Made by a program: the position numbers and the translations under genes. 64,000 nt of DNA. Source: Siphonodentalium dalli (lineage: Eukaryota > Mollusca > Scaphopoda > Gadilida > Siphonodentaliidae). This document shows positions 22,102-32,965 of the stretch, one piece after another (the stretch's first letter is position 1; the number at the start of each line of letters is the position of its first letter). Under the pieces are notes generated by a model that saw nothing but the letters and a program-made list of their open reading frames with translations, was not told where the DNA came from and made no database searches. The DNA is taken from the NCBI GenBank assembly GCA_032622095.1, contig CP136061.1, forward strand, positions 213,188,373-213,252,372, in the 5' to 3' direction.

Positions 22102-24162
22102 GCAAGTTTGCGATACCCATCCGACGGGTACGGGTAAATCGGTGAACATCGTCACGGTCTTTTGTGTACTTTCAATGCAGCTAATAAAGCGATGGCGATT
22201 TGGAACGGGTAGATGTGTCCTGTTGACCGGTAACCTTTCACTACGATTTTCTCACTCAAAGGTTCACGAATTACATGAAATTCCAGTCAGCTATGCGTTA
22301 ACCTATTTATTGCAAGATGTCATGAGCAAACATCATTGATAAAGTTGTAATTTTAAGCCAGGTTTTATGTTCAAATTCTCGAGCGGCTTCTAGCACTTAG
22401 ATAAATACGGAAGGTCGATCATTTCACTGACAACTTTTTTCACGCTTTAATGACAGGTTGTCGTTAATAGAGTGAGTAGATAGCGCTATAGACACAGTCT
22501 CGACCCATTGCAGGGACGTGACTATATATGGTCTCTGCGTAAGGAGGGGTGTCCACCTTCGAATTTCCAACTACACCCCATGAACCATATCAAATTCACA
22601 AGTGGGGGGGGGGGGATAATCCACTGGGTCGACCATTCAGTACAAGAAAATGTGTAGATCGGAGCCTGAAAAATCCTAATATCTAGTGGTCTAACGCCAT
22701 GCAAATTCACCCAGATTTGTTTTTTCTTAAATTAATTATCAGTTTCTGACTGACCACTGGGGAGGGACCGGGACACACCGGATCGACCATGCTTCGGCCA
22801 GGTGTGAGAAATTTTTGAAATCTGAACTTGAAATTTGCTAAATCCTAACATCCAGACTGGCATCAAGCTTTCCAATTGTTGTAAATTTTGAGACCTGACA
22901 CCTCCCCCCCCGTCAAAGGTTGGAAAATTTCCGACAGTATCTGATAGCCATTTCAGTCCAATTTGTTTACTAATACTAGGAAAATATGCAAATGTTGGTC
23001 GAAAAACTACAAATTCTCCAGTAATAATTTTTTGGAAAATCAAACTACGAGAACAATTTCAACCTATTGTTGGTGTGAAATTTCCGACAAATGTTGTGTC
23101 AGGTATATCACATTTCCAACAGTTGAACATTTGACCAAAGTTGGGGGGCGAGACACCCCTGTCGTCAAGTCCCTGTGTCAACCCTTTAGTTTCTTTATCG
23201 TATATAATTGGGGACTGATTTCTCATTTTAATATATATTTACCATCTGAACGGACATGACGCATTTGAACCACAATACTTGTGTATATTGTAGCGGGGAT
23301 AATATAGGTAGCTAAAGACACGAAATACCTGTACACACTCTGCAAAATCTAAGCATAATCATAACGAGTTTCAGCTGTTTTCTGTGTTTCGCACAGAAGT
23401 GAAGCAAACGCTCTTTATTCATTACATTAAAATAAACAGACTACATTTTAACACCTTTTATGCTTCCTAGTTTAATTTTTCAAACCTACCTCCGGGTTTA
23501 GATCCCGACAAAAATCCCAATTCTTGGGATAAATATTCCCTTGTCCCGACCCTTCGATCTGTTGAGGGATTCCAAACCAAAGATTACTTAATATGACTAA
23601 ATATTCCCTAACTAAAATAAGGGACACATTCGGTCTTATATCTGACTGAAAGTACATGCACGACATTATTAGACCCTGGGTCTAAAACAATACATTTTAT
23701 ACCGATTATTGGTTGGAAAAATTAACGTAATTATAAATTTGAGCTATCATAATCTATTTTCTAAGTCTGAAAATTCCAACCGATTTATAGTCAACACACG
23801 ATCGGTCTATGACTTATATAATCCAATTGTTGAAAATGTTATCAAGATGAGTGAAAGAAAAGCACCAACCCCTTCCAACTGCCGCCGCGTCCTTGATGAC
23901 AGCAACTGATTATCCTGAGGCCCGCCCATCTAATATAAATACAAATTTCCAACAATCAATAACGGTAAGTATAACATCGGCCAATAAAGTGAATGCGAAT
24001 AACAATCTATCTATATTATAATATCTGTTTTGTTGCAGTTGGCTCACCATACATTACCAGTCTATGTGATGAATTCTACCCGTAAAACAGTTTGCGATTA
24101 CAAAACGTGTACCGGTACGGGTAGCTACCCGTACCCGTACCGGTTTGAAATCGCAAACTCGC
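22102..24162. mobile_element. TIR element flanked by TA, disrupted by a nested hAT-like copy
   Basis: GCAAGTTTGCGAT starts at 22102 and its inverted partner ATCGCAAACTCGC ends at 24162. TA lies on each side (22100-22101, 24163-24164). Subterminal ACGGGTACGGGTA blocks are mirrored at both ends. The flanks on the two sides belong to the same repeat family (…TTTCACAACAAT | TGTCTTGATTGAGTT…), showing that the element interrupts a pre-existing repeat. A 665-bp hAT-like copy lies nested at 22511-23175. Remaining frames (23472-23666 minus, 23709-23909 plus) are unrecognised. The TA flanks fit a TA-target DNA transposon, but the family is unknown. Confidence 0.65.
22511..23175 (-). mobile_element. 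Non-autonomous hAT-like element, copy B (nested)
   Basis: Begins CAGGGACGTGAC and ends GTCAAGTCCCTG, the same termini as the element at 12764-13877 but in reverse orientation. Subterminal landmarks agree: GGTGTCCACC and TTTCCAACTACACCCC at the left, and TTTGACCAAAGTTGGGGGG then GAGACACCCC at the right. It is shorter than copy A because it has fewer internal units. Neighbouring 8-mers (ACCCATTG left, TGTCAACC right) do not match, so its target duplication is lost or the ends are eroded. Confidence 0.75.
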
Positions 24163-24164
24163 TA

Positions 24165-24780
24165 GTGTCTTGATTGAGTTAAACAACCAGTTTTGTCCTT
24201 GTCCAATTTGTTTTACCTGAGTTACAGCCCTTAGTTTATCTCTTTTGAGCAATTTTGGGGAAATTTATGTCTGATGCACGATAACTTGAACAAACTTCAA
24301 CTGATTCCATTCGTATTGGGTGTATGGATCTTTTACAACAATATCCTGAACGAGTTCGAAAACCAAATTTGTCCGACATTTGTTACCTGCGTTATGGCCC
24401 CTAGATTGTCTATTTTAGCAATTTTATGACTGTTAGCACGGAAATTTCAACTGTATCCATTCATATTGAGTGTATGGATCTTTCACAGCAATATCATGAT
24501 TGAGTTCGAAAACCAGGTTTGTCCGATTATTTTTACGGCCCTAGTTTGTTTATTGTCAGCAAGTTTATGACCATTTGCGTGATAACTTGAAGAAACTTTC
24601 AACTGATTCCATTCATATTGGGTATATGGACCTTTCACAACTATAATCAATATCTCGGTTGAGTTCAAAAACCGGGTTTGTCCAATTTTTTTACCTGAGT
24701 TATGGCCCTTTATTCTGAGTTATGATTCTGAAGGGGAAAAAAAACCCGGATTGGAGCCATCTTTGATGAGCAACCCTAGT
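24165..24780. repeat. Tandem units of the 'AACTTCAACTGATTCCATTC' repeat
   Basis: At least three diverged units (around 24290, 24445 and 24590) share TTCAACTG, CCATTCATATTG, a TATGGATCTTTCACA block, GAGTTCGAAAACC and GAGTTATGGCCC or a related block. They continue the repeat seen before 22100. Confidence 0.65.
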
Positions 24781-24809
24781 TTTGTCATCCTTGGGTGGGA
24801 GTATTTATA

Positions 24810-25489
24810 CAGTTAAACTTCGTTAAGTCAAATTGCAAGGGACCGTTGGATTACTTCGAGTTATCCGCGTGTTCGACTTAACTGTTTTGACCATTTGGTG
24901 ACCACAAATTCCAACCAGTTGAATTCATATCGATCCGATATGGCCCATGATTGCTGCATCAGTGTCATGGCATCGAGAACATTCAAATTGAGTTCAGCCT
25001 TCTTGTCAATAGCATTTCTTCGTTTGGAACATTGTTTTCGTTTTGGGAAGACATGACTGAATGAAATTATTCTCTGTATCAGGCCGTTTAAATATGGTTT
25101 TCATTTCGCCTGTCAACACTACTAATCCTCACAGGGGAAATTGACCCCCACACCTCGTTAATATGTTAAATAAACAATGCATTAGGATAAATAAAGACTC
25201 CAGGAAACTTCACAGCTTTTTAGGGTAATGAATAGAAGCACACTGAGTTATAATCACATGGCGATGCGTCGCCGACGGCGCTTCGACTTAACCATAGTAA
25301 TTAGTGTTATAATCTGGCTGGTGGAACTAAATTTCGTTTCGACTTAAGCGGAATTTCGACTTATCCACCTTCGACTTAACCGTAATTATTCTAATGGCTT
25401 TGCTCACAAGCTCAGCCCGGACCAGGCGATGGCTTCGACTTAAGTGGGGTATTCGAGTTACCGACGTTCGAATTAACAAAGTTTAACTG
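24810..25489. mobile_element. Pogo/Tigger-like non-autonomous element
   Basis: The left end is CAGTTAAACTTCGTTAAGTC at 24810; the inverted right end finishes TTAACAAAGTTTAACTG at 25489. TA flanks both ends (24808-24809 and 25490-25491). Inside are many TTCGACTTAA and CGAGTTA motifs in both orientations. CAGT ends with TA duplication and CGTTAAGTCGA-type termini are typical of the pogo/Tigger branch of the Tc1/mariner group. No transposase frame is present in the 680 bp. Confidence 0.78.
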
Positions 25490-25662
25490 TACTTAATGGT
25501 ATGCCTGGAATCTCGCTGATTTTGTTTGTTATTATCACAGGTTGAAAAACTTTTTCTCAGAGTTAGTTGAAAAGTTGCAAAAATAAACAAATTACTGTTT
25601 TATCACGGCTGCCTGGATATCTTCATCACACATCATCCTGCCTAACTGGGAATTATATCATA

Positions 25663-26265
25663 CTAGCTGGTGGACCCGACTTCGTCCGGGCTGTTTCCCC
25701 TCTGCTTTCTGGCGAATGCGCGATTTGACCTTGAATTGATCATTTTGAAGGTCAGGTCAGGTCGGCGTCACGATTCGACCCATCCAAAACACTCCTCGAA
25801 CAAAAGTAACCGTATGTACCAAATTTCGTCAAAATACCGTCAAAATTCGCAATTTGATCTTGAATTGAGCATTTTGAAGGTCAGGTCGGTGTCATGATTT
25901 GACCCGTCCAAAACACTCCTCGAACAAAAGTACCCCTAGGTCTCAAATTCATCAAAATTTGTCTGTTTTACCCAATTTGACCTTGAATTGAACTTTGAAG
26001 GTCAAGATCAGGTCGGGGTCACGATTTGACCCGTTCAAAAGACTCCCCGGACAAAGGTACCTATAGGTATCAAATTTCGTCTAAATCCGTCCCGATTTGA
26101 CCTTGAATTGACATTTTTGAAGGTCAGGTCAGGGTCACGACTTGACCCATCCAAAATATTCCCCGGACAAAAGTAACCCTAGGTATCAAATTTCGTCAAA
26201 ATCCGTCAGGCAGTTTTCCCGGCCATAGCTAACAAACAGACAGAAGTCCCAAAATATATATTAGA
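25663..26265 (-). mobile_element. Helitron-like element, family 1, apparently full length (603 bp)
   Basis: On the minus strand it starts TCTAATATATATTTTGGGAC at 26265, preceded by A (complement of 26266). It ends with a GC-rich hairpin and CTAG at 25666-25663, followed by T (complement of 25662). A TC start, CTRR end preceded by a hairpin, no TIR and insertion between A and T are the Helitron hallmarks. The interior holds about four ~130-bp tandem units with TTTGACCTTGAATTGA and CAAAACACTCC blocks, as in the 14738 copy. The 75-codon frame at 25670-25897 only reflects this repeat. It is non-autonomous, with no Rep/helicase. Confidence 0.82.
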
Positions 26266-26738
26266 TCTTGTATCTTTTCACACATAAACATGAACTCAGT
26301 GATTTTTTCTTCTCAATGTAATAGATACAGAAACATTTTTTGGGTTGGTGCAGAAATATACCACTTATATATATAGGCATTTCTTTGACACAAGGAATCT
26401 AATGCTGTGGACTAGAGTTGTCGAAGAGCACAACAATTGGTAACAAATTTATTGACGCTGACATCAACCACATGTATATTAAGAATTTAAGAGGATATCT
26501 CGTGATTTGAGTGCACAAAATCAATTATCTCATTGAGGAAAGTAGACAAATGTTTATTTTCCTGAGTGAAAATGTTTGGTATCAAAAACAGTAAAGTTTA
26601 ATCAATTGTTTTTGTTTTTATTTATTTGTTCAACAGTAATTATTTAAATAGAGATATTAATGTGAAGGCACATACATGAAGGTAACATGATGGATCTTTG
26701 AAATTGTGTTGTACATCTATTTGATTTCCTAACTCTCT

Positions 26739-27838
26739 CAGGCCTGTCATTTTACGCGGGCGATTTCGATAGCCCGCGTGCAGCCCGCGTATTTTCGATT
26801 ACACGCGTGCGACAGTTTCGCCCGCGTCGGCTTTCAAAATCAATGTGCTTTAAATGGCAAGTCAGGGTTTAAGACAATCTGATAAAAGCCAGTCGGGTCA
26901 AATGGGACGAACGTCATCGTCGGCATCTGTGTTCTTTGATGTTTCTAGACAGTGTCATGAGTTTAACACCCCGTGCTCTTCCTGCAACACGTGCTCGTCA
27001 TACATGACTCGGTATTACGTCAGCATCGTCGGCACTTTGATAACTGAATCTGCTTGCTATTTTTACATGCCTGCACCTTCCACATGTTTTGAACTGGGGC
27101 TCTGTCCATAGTTGAGCTGTGACTCTATTCAGGGAGCCAAATTAACTATAATGCAATAATGGCTGATCAAAAACGCTGCCACGTTCAGTTAAAAACTTTC
27201 GAAGTATGGAATACTGGAGGCCAGATTGGCTATGATATTGTTAACGCAAACGGGCGGGATTTTATAGAACGCGTGTGGTGTAAAATATGTGCACGCCACT
27301 GTGACCGATTGAGATCAACATGCCACGGGAAAGTATGAATGAATATAAAACTTTGCTGGTGGCATAACACATTGCCAGATAATCCCAGATATGTCATAAA
27401 TTTTGTTTTAACATGATCCTGAGTTCCCTCGTTTCAAATAATTTTCAGTGTGAACAATCAATCATTCTGTTAAATTTATAATATCAATGTTCAAACCCTC
27501 CAAATTTGTCATTGTTTGCTTTCTAAACCATAACCATTTCCATAACTACACTTACCTAGGTTACCTACATTTACCTAACGTAGTATCAAACACAACATAT
27601 CAATTTGATGTTGGTCAGTGTAACAATCCCAGGGGTAGGCAAACATAAACACTCAAAATAAGATTGAACAACTTTATTGATAACATACAAATACATTCTC
27701 CAGTCTGGTCTGTTCCTTTTGGAGTATATCTGGCTAAGCAAATAGCTTGAATAAATCACGAGGGCTATTAGCACTCGTCACTGGGGTTCACGTTGGCGAT
27801 TTTGTAGCCCTCGTCAATTTTTCATATGGACAGGCCTG
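26739..27838 (+). mobile_element. hAT-like element with CAGGCCTGTC termini and a transposase first exon
   Basis: CAGGCCTGTC begins at 26739 and its inverse GACAGGCCTG ends at 27838. The left subterminal region is strikingly CpG-rich (GCCCGCGTGCAGCCCGCG), and the right is a diverged mirror with CGAGGGCTA and TAGCCCTCG motifs. Flanks are ACTCTCT (26732-26738) and CTCTCTAC (from 27839), a near but imperfect duplication. A small frame at 27159-27338 looks like the start of a hAT-related protein. Most of the transposase is missing. Confidence 0.6.
27159..27338 (+). pseudogene. Possible first exon of a hAT-derived zinc-finger protein
   Basis: A 59-codon frame begins MADQKRCHVQLKTFEVWNTG and reads to a stop at 27336-27338. 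It contains RVWCKICARHCDRLRS near residues 38-53. A C-x2-C preceded by two hydrophobic residues and followed by a DRLRS-type basic stretch resembles the N-terminal finger of ZNF862/KIAA1586-like hAT-derived proteins. The reading frame could leave through a donor at GGGAAA|GTATGA instead of stopping. No later exon was found before the element ends at 27838, so the copy looks deleted. The family link is from motif resemblance only; it sits inside an element with hAT-like ends, which supports it. Confidence 0.4.
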
Positions 27839-27879
27839 CTCTCTACACAAGCACTATACTCTATAGGATATCTCATTTT

Positions 27880-28600
27880 TATGTTTACCCATACCATAGT
27901 ATGGTAAACATAATGTCGACGTCCGGATTGACCACTCGTCGTGTGTCCGTCCGTCCGTCTGTCCGTCCGTCCGTCTGTCTGTCTGTCCGTAGACACTTTA
28001 CGCATGGTGCGATAACTCAAATATTTTCTATCCGATCGGAACTAAATTTTGTATATGAGTTTCTCAGACCAAAATACAGATCGAGTTCGAATATGGGTTT
28101 GATCCGAGTTTGTTTTACGGAGTTATGGCCCTTTTTCGACTTCGAATTCACGCATGCTGTCATAACTCAAACAATTTTTATCTGATCGGAACCAAATTTG
28201 GTATGCGAGATTCAGAGCCCAAAATACAGATCGAGTTCGAATATGGGTTTGATCCGAGTTTTTTTTACGGAGTTATGGCCCTTTTTCGACTTAGAATTCA
28301 TGGATGCTACGATAACTAAAAAAAATATTATCTCATGAGAACCAAATTTGGTATGTGAGTTTCTCTATCTAAAATACAATTCGAGTTCGAATATGGGTTT
28401 GATCAGATTATTTTTAATGGAGTTATGGCCCTTTGATATAGAATTCATCCATGCTTCGATAGCTCAACCAGTTATCGTCTGATAGGAACCAAATTTGGTA
28501 TGTGAATTTCTCAACTCAAAATACAGATCAAGTTTGAATATGGGTTAGATCCTGTTTTTTATACCAGAGTTATGGCCCTTTTTAACTAAGGATTGAACAG
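27880..28600 (+). repeat. 'ACCATAGTATGGT' palindrome element with ~150-bp tandem units, copy 1
   Basis: A palindrome around ACCATAGTATGGT (27893-27905) is followed by GTCCGGATTGACCACTCGTC, a CCGT/CTGT microsatellite (about 27945-27990) and TAGACACTTTACGCATGGTG. Four diverged ~150-bp units follow, at 28010, 28160, 28309 and 28458. Each runs GATAACTCAA … ACCAAATTTGGTATG … TCGAGTTCGAATATGGGTTT … GAGTTATGGCCC. A second copy is at 40621-41010. The frames at 27826-28319 come from the repeat. Confidence 0.8.
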
Positions 28601-28879
28601 ATTCGATATTGTTATGCTTATCATGTAGAACCATAGCAGCTAACCCCTGTGATATCAGTTAGCACTGAGAGAGAGAATAGATTAACTTGTATTATTGGAA
28701 ATTAGAGTTATTTTTAGCCACCATTGTCAGTGCACTGTGGAAGGTGTAATTGGACAGAGGACCATCTGTTGTTTATTGTATTTCCATACAGCTCTCTGGT
28801 TATACTCGTAATGGTCCGCTTCATAAGTTATTTGCAACAGTTAATTTACTGGACTGGATTGAATTTCTGAATCAAAGAG

Positions 28880-29260
28880 TGTCCACAATATAAACATGCT
28901 TCTTTAATGACCCAAGACTTTGTGGTGATCTATAATTCACTCATGTTATTCTTACAACAACTTCTTCTCAAATTTCATTGTGCCGAATGGGTTCATATTT
29001 GGTACAAAGGGTCTTTGGGGGACTGTTATTCAGATTTGTTCAAATGAGGTCACTGGGTCGAATGTGGGCTGAGCCAGTGACATAACTAAAAAAAAAAAAA
29101 AATGTTAAATTTAGAATTTTTGGAATTTTCACCTTACTCAGTTTAACAAACAAAAAATAAGCATGTTATAAAATTTGAAAAAAAGTGACACCATTATAAC
29201 ATCTGCAGAGTTATGAAACTTTAATCTTCTGAAATTACAGAAATATTCCATTACCCATCC
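28880..29260 (+). repeat. 'GAATGGGTTCATATTTGGTAC' repeat, copy 1
   Basis: Matches 37405-37690 in the same orientation: TCTCAAATTTCATTG, GAATGGGTTCATATTTGGTA, GGTCACTGGGTC, GCCAGTGACATAACT, TTGGAATTTTCACCTT and GTGACACCATTATAACATCT in order. A C-rich tract with CCCACCC motifs follows at 29260-29325. Confidence 0.75.
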
Positions 29261-29580
29261 CCCTCCCACATGGCCCAGACCCACCCCCCACCCAGCAGTG
29301 GCCTACACCCAACCAACATCCCTTCCAACAGATATCATTTCCAGCTTCCAACATTAATACCTGTTCTATTAAAGTTGCAGATATCTCTTTGTGGATAGAC
29401 AGAGAGAAACACAGGTCATTAATCTAGATTAGAAAAAAATGTCGCTGACAGCTTGTATAAACATACTGCTAGCAATTTAAACAAACTGCCTGAATTTAGT
29501 GTGTCTGACATTTGCAGGTCAGAGAATCATTAATAAGAGGCACAATCTATCATGTATTGTTCAACAGGGCAAATAGGATG

Positions 29581-29680
29581 TCTGTCATTTGCAGAATGAG
29601 GTCCCCAGAGGGTGAATTTAGTGATGCTATCCCACACAGCAGGCTATCATCACCAAATTCACCCTCTGGAGATTGCAGAA
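29581..29680. repeat. Palindromic 'AATGAGGTCCCCAGAGGGTG' hairpin element, copy 1
   Basis: GTCCCCAGAGGGTGAATTTA and its inverse (AAATTCACCCTCTGG) fold around a short loop. It is one of four related hairpins in this window, with outer TGTCTGTCATTTGCAGAATG on the left. Confidence 0.75.
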
Positions 29681-29777
29681 GATAAAATTCATAATTGAGG
29701 TGTCCAATGGGTGAACATAAACTTCAACTGAGGAACTTCAATCTTATCCTAGGTCTGCCATAGCAGTTGAGGGCTTA

Positions 29778-29876
29778 GCAGAATGAGGTCCCCAGAGGGT
29801 GAATTAAGTGATGCTAGCCCACTGTGCAGCATAGCGTCACTAAAGTCACCCTCTGGGGGGACCTCATTCCGTAGAT
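29778..29876. repeat. Palindromic 'AATGAGGTCCCCAGAGGGTG' hairpin element, copy 2
   Basis: This is the most symmetrical copy. CAGAATGAGGTCCCCAGAGG is mirrored by CCTCTGGGGGGACCTCATTC, giving arms of about 45 bp around a CACTGTG centre. It lies 100 bp after copy 1. Confidence 0.8.
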
Positions 29877-29939
29877 GACAGACACACTATCACACTATTT
29901 CAAGGCTTGATTGTATAATACATTGTGTTGCTTGAGGCC

Positions 29940-30620
29940 ATGCAGATACAATGTAGGAATAGGCACACTATTTGCAGGCTTGCTCCTTTGGTGATTGTGG
30001 TTCAGATTTGTTCAACCAGGGTCACCAGGTCAAGTGGGTGCAAGGCCAGCTACATTACTCTTTCTCTACATAGTAATTCATGATGTGTCTTCTATGCAAG
30101 AATCGAACGGCCTATTTTGCTTATATTTGGTATGAAATTACCTTGGGTGACAGATTTGTGAAAATGGGATCACAAAGTCAAATAAGGGCAGAGCCAGAGA
30201 CTTAACTATTTCACTACATAGTAATTCTTAAAATATGTTTGCAAGAACTAGTTGGCTTAATTAGCATGGAATGTTCTTCCTTGACTGCAATTCAGATTTT
30301 TTTTAAATGGGGTCACTTGGTCAAATCGGGGCCAAACGAAGGACAGTTTCACTCTTAATATGCTTCCTTCACAAGGACCATCAGGTCTATTTTACTGATA
30401 TTTATGATATGTATGAAGGGTTCTTTGGTGTCTGGGATTCAAATTTATTTAGATGGGGTCACCAGGTTAAATAGGGTGGGACCAGGGACGTAACTGTATT
30501 AAATTTATCTTACATATAGTATGGAGGATCCTTTAGTGACTGAGATTCAGATTTGTTAACATGAGGTCAACCTGTTAAGGAATGACAGGCTATGGGGAGT
30601 TAACACTTTTGTGTCTAATA
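29940..30620 (+). repeat. Diverged tandem units of the 'CAGATTTGTTCAAATGGGGTCA' repeat
   Basis: Repeated blocks GATTCAGATTTGTT, a GGGGTCAC stretch, GGTCAAAT and CTACATAGTAATTC recur at roughly 120-150-bp intervals (29990, 30150, 30290, 30440 and 30545). They are related to the units at 28880 and 37190. There is no coding content. Confidence 0.6.
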
Positions 30621-30739
30621 AAATCATTGAAATACCAAATTCATAAAAAACATCTACCTTGAAACCACCTGACTGATTAATCTGACATACATGTATTGTG
30701 TCTTGGGTCCATGGATAATTGGGCTTCAAACATGTCTAA

Positions 30740-30957
30740 ATGGTTTTGGAAAAAGGCACTGGTGAGATTGGAAATTTCCAACAATTGAGAAAGTTTGAGG
30801 TGTCAGTTTTGAAATTCCAACCTACGACTTGGGAGTCTGTAGCCCGGTCAAAGGGGACTTGTTGAGCTGGAGGAGCGGGTGATCAGTAGTGTACAGTTGG
30901 TAATTTCAAGGTGGATTTTCACCAATCTACATATGTGAAGTCTCTCTAGCCACATAT
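30740..30957 (+). mobile_element. Remnant of the CAGRGACGTGGC hAT-like family, right end
   Basis: Contains GATTGGAAATTTCCAACA, GAAATTCCAACCT and a right-end match CTCTAGCCACATATCCTG ending at about 30957. The bases that follow (TTTAGAGCTATT) match those after the equivalent end at about 42523, so both derive from one insertion in a duplicated host repeat. Confidence 0.6.
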
Positions 30958-31080
30958 CCTGTTTAGAGCTATTTCTTTTAAAGTGATTATGAAAAGTTCT
31001 GACTGTTGTAGTCTCCAGCGTCCCAGTCTTATCAGTCTTTGCAGTCTGGTGAGCGACCCCACAGTCATTGACTGTCTTGT
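30958..31080 (+). repeat. 'GTGAGCGACCCCACAGTCATT' repeat, copy 1
   Basis: Matches 42524-42640: TTTAGAGCTA, GACTGTTGTAGTCT, CAGTCTTTGCAGTCTGGTGA and ACAGTCATTGACTGTCTTGT in order. It is the flank shared with the remnant at 42020-42523. Confidence 0.7.
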
Positions 31081-32521
31081 TATGTTTTATCCTACTATTT
31101 TAACATTTAAATTTGAGTATGAACTACCTGTAGAATTTAGTTCCTGATAACATTCACTTAATTCAAATAAATCGTCTGAGGAATGTCAGTGTTATACATT
31201 TTATATGTCTTCCAACACATGTACACATGTGGTGCACATATTAAATGTCAACACATGAATCTCATATCAGGTTTGCTCAAATTGGGTTGGTTATTCAAGA
31301 AGGGGAAGTCCTTGCAGATTTAATACTCTGCCTTCAAATTAATTGAATCAAGAATATGTATGTCACTGTGAACACTTTAGTTTCTAAGCTGAGTGTATGA
31401 TTCTAACTATTTATTTTGAAGTAAATTTGACAAGTACTGACTGTTGTAGTCTTCATAGTGCCAGTCTTCTCAGTTTTCATATTGAATTGTAAATTGGGCA
31501 ATGTTGTCAGGCACTTATTTGATAAGTGTTCTGAATAAATATTTATGAATGCCATTACACAATAAAAATTCATGTTATTTTATTATGTGGCTGAAACTGG
31601 CTCCATATTTAGTGTCGGATCGGCCTGCAGCCCATTTGTGCACTAAGCGCATGCACTAAGTGCATACATAGAGGATCTCTAATGAGTCGCAATTTTATAT
31701 GAAATTTATTAACCGAGCTAAAACTCGACTCAAATAAAAAATTTGTGGACAAGGTTCATAAATTTTGTAAATAAATTGGATGAATTCGAGATCCATTCTA
31801 TCACATAATTGCATTTTAGCAAGGAAAACGATCTCGAAATGCCTGGGGTTAAATTTGTTTTTTTATTTCTTTACCACAACCAAAGAAGCCTTCAAGAAAA
31901 AATATAGTTCCATTTTGAATGCGTCTTTTCTTGCTGACAAAATTGTTCAACCACCATTATCACCAATGTTTATCTCACAGTCAACACTAAATAACACAAC
32001 ACAAATTGAATATCATAATTATATTATAATTAACATAATAATAAAGTTCTGGCATTGATATCGACATCATTGAACGGAGCTCTTATGTCACTGCGCATGG
32101 GAATTATACATGTGTGTCTTACTAAAAAATATGAGATCGGATTTAGGGGCTACTGTGTGATAAATTTTGATCTTAGACACACTCTTTCTCTGGGAGCCTT
32201 TATTCAACCGCAGCCTCTTTGTGCACTTTTAGCACAATTTGTTCGTTTAATCATTTTGATTTAAAAAAAAAAATTATTTAAAAGTTGAAAAAAATATTGA
32301 ATTTATAATTATTTTTTATGTTGAAGTCAAAACACATTTTTTTTTTAAATTAAGTTTATTTATTTTTTTAAATAAAAATTTCGATAAAATAACGGCATTA
32401 CAACATCCGATGGGGTACCCCGGGTTACCACAACAAATCTGGTTGAATCTATCATAGGGGTCTGGGAGAAAAGTCATTAACAGCCAGAGAGATCCTACTC
32501 TTTTTATATATATATATATTA
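31081..32521. other. No gene recognised
   Basis: AT-rich, with a weak third relative of the GACTGTTGTAGTCTTC repeat near 31436 and poly-T/poly-A stretches near 32260-32380. Frames at 31780-32264 are under 95 codons and unrecognised. A TATATATA run precedes the next element. Confidence 0.45.
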
Positions 32522-32700
32522 CTAGAAGGTGACCCGACTTCGTCCGGGCTTTGTCCTTGAATTGTCCATTTTGAAGGTCAAGTGGGGTCACGATTTGACC
32601 AGTCCAAAACACTGCCCGGACAAAAGTACCCGACAAACGTGCCCGTCGAAATCCATCCGGTTTTACCCGATTTGACATTGAATTGATCATTTTGGGATTT
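32522..32700 (-). mobile_element. Helitron-like element, family 1, fragment
   Basis: The minus-strand end is CTAG at 32525-32522, followed by T, with the same GGGTCACC/GACCCGACTTCGTCCGGG hairpin region as the copies at 14738 and 25663. Only about 1.3 tandem units remain before the sequence switches to a hAT-like remnant at about 32701. Confidence 0.7.
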
Positions 32701-32960
32701 GACAGAGATGTCCACATTGAATGTGCAACTGCACACCTTGAACCATACCAAATATCCAAGTCTATGAAATTCCTTTGCACCCCATCGCACTTGGGTTGGA
32801 AATTTCCAACTATCTCAAGCTGGTACTGTTGTAAATTTCAGTGAAAGTAGGAAAATGTTAAACTTTTGGCCTAAAACAACAAATTGCACTGAATCATGCC
32901 AAATTCAACGCAACTTTGATTTAATATTTTGACAAAACACGCTGACGTCATGATAATACA
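32701..32960 (-). mobile_element. Remnant of the CAGRGACGTGGC hAT-like family
   Basis: GTCCAC, then CAACTGCACACC and TGAACCATACCAAAT match the left part of the copy at 22511 (GTGTCCACC, CAACTACACCCC, TGAACCATATCAAAT). TTGGAAATTTCCAACTAT and a related tract follow. Termini are not preserved. Confidence 0.5.
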
Positions 32961-32965
32961 AATAT

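Noticed and set aside
26739-27838. Exact 8-bp target duplication for the CAGGCCTGTC element
   Set aside because: The flanks (AACTCTCT and CTCTCTAC) match only when shifted, in a CT-rich context, so the duplication is not claimed as certain.
27826-28319. 119- and 69-codon frames with arginine and serine runs
   Set aside because: They come from the GTCC microsatellite and the ~150-bp tandem units of a dispersed repeat.
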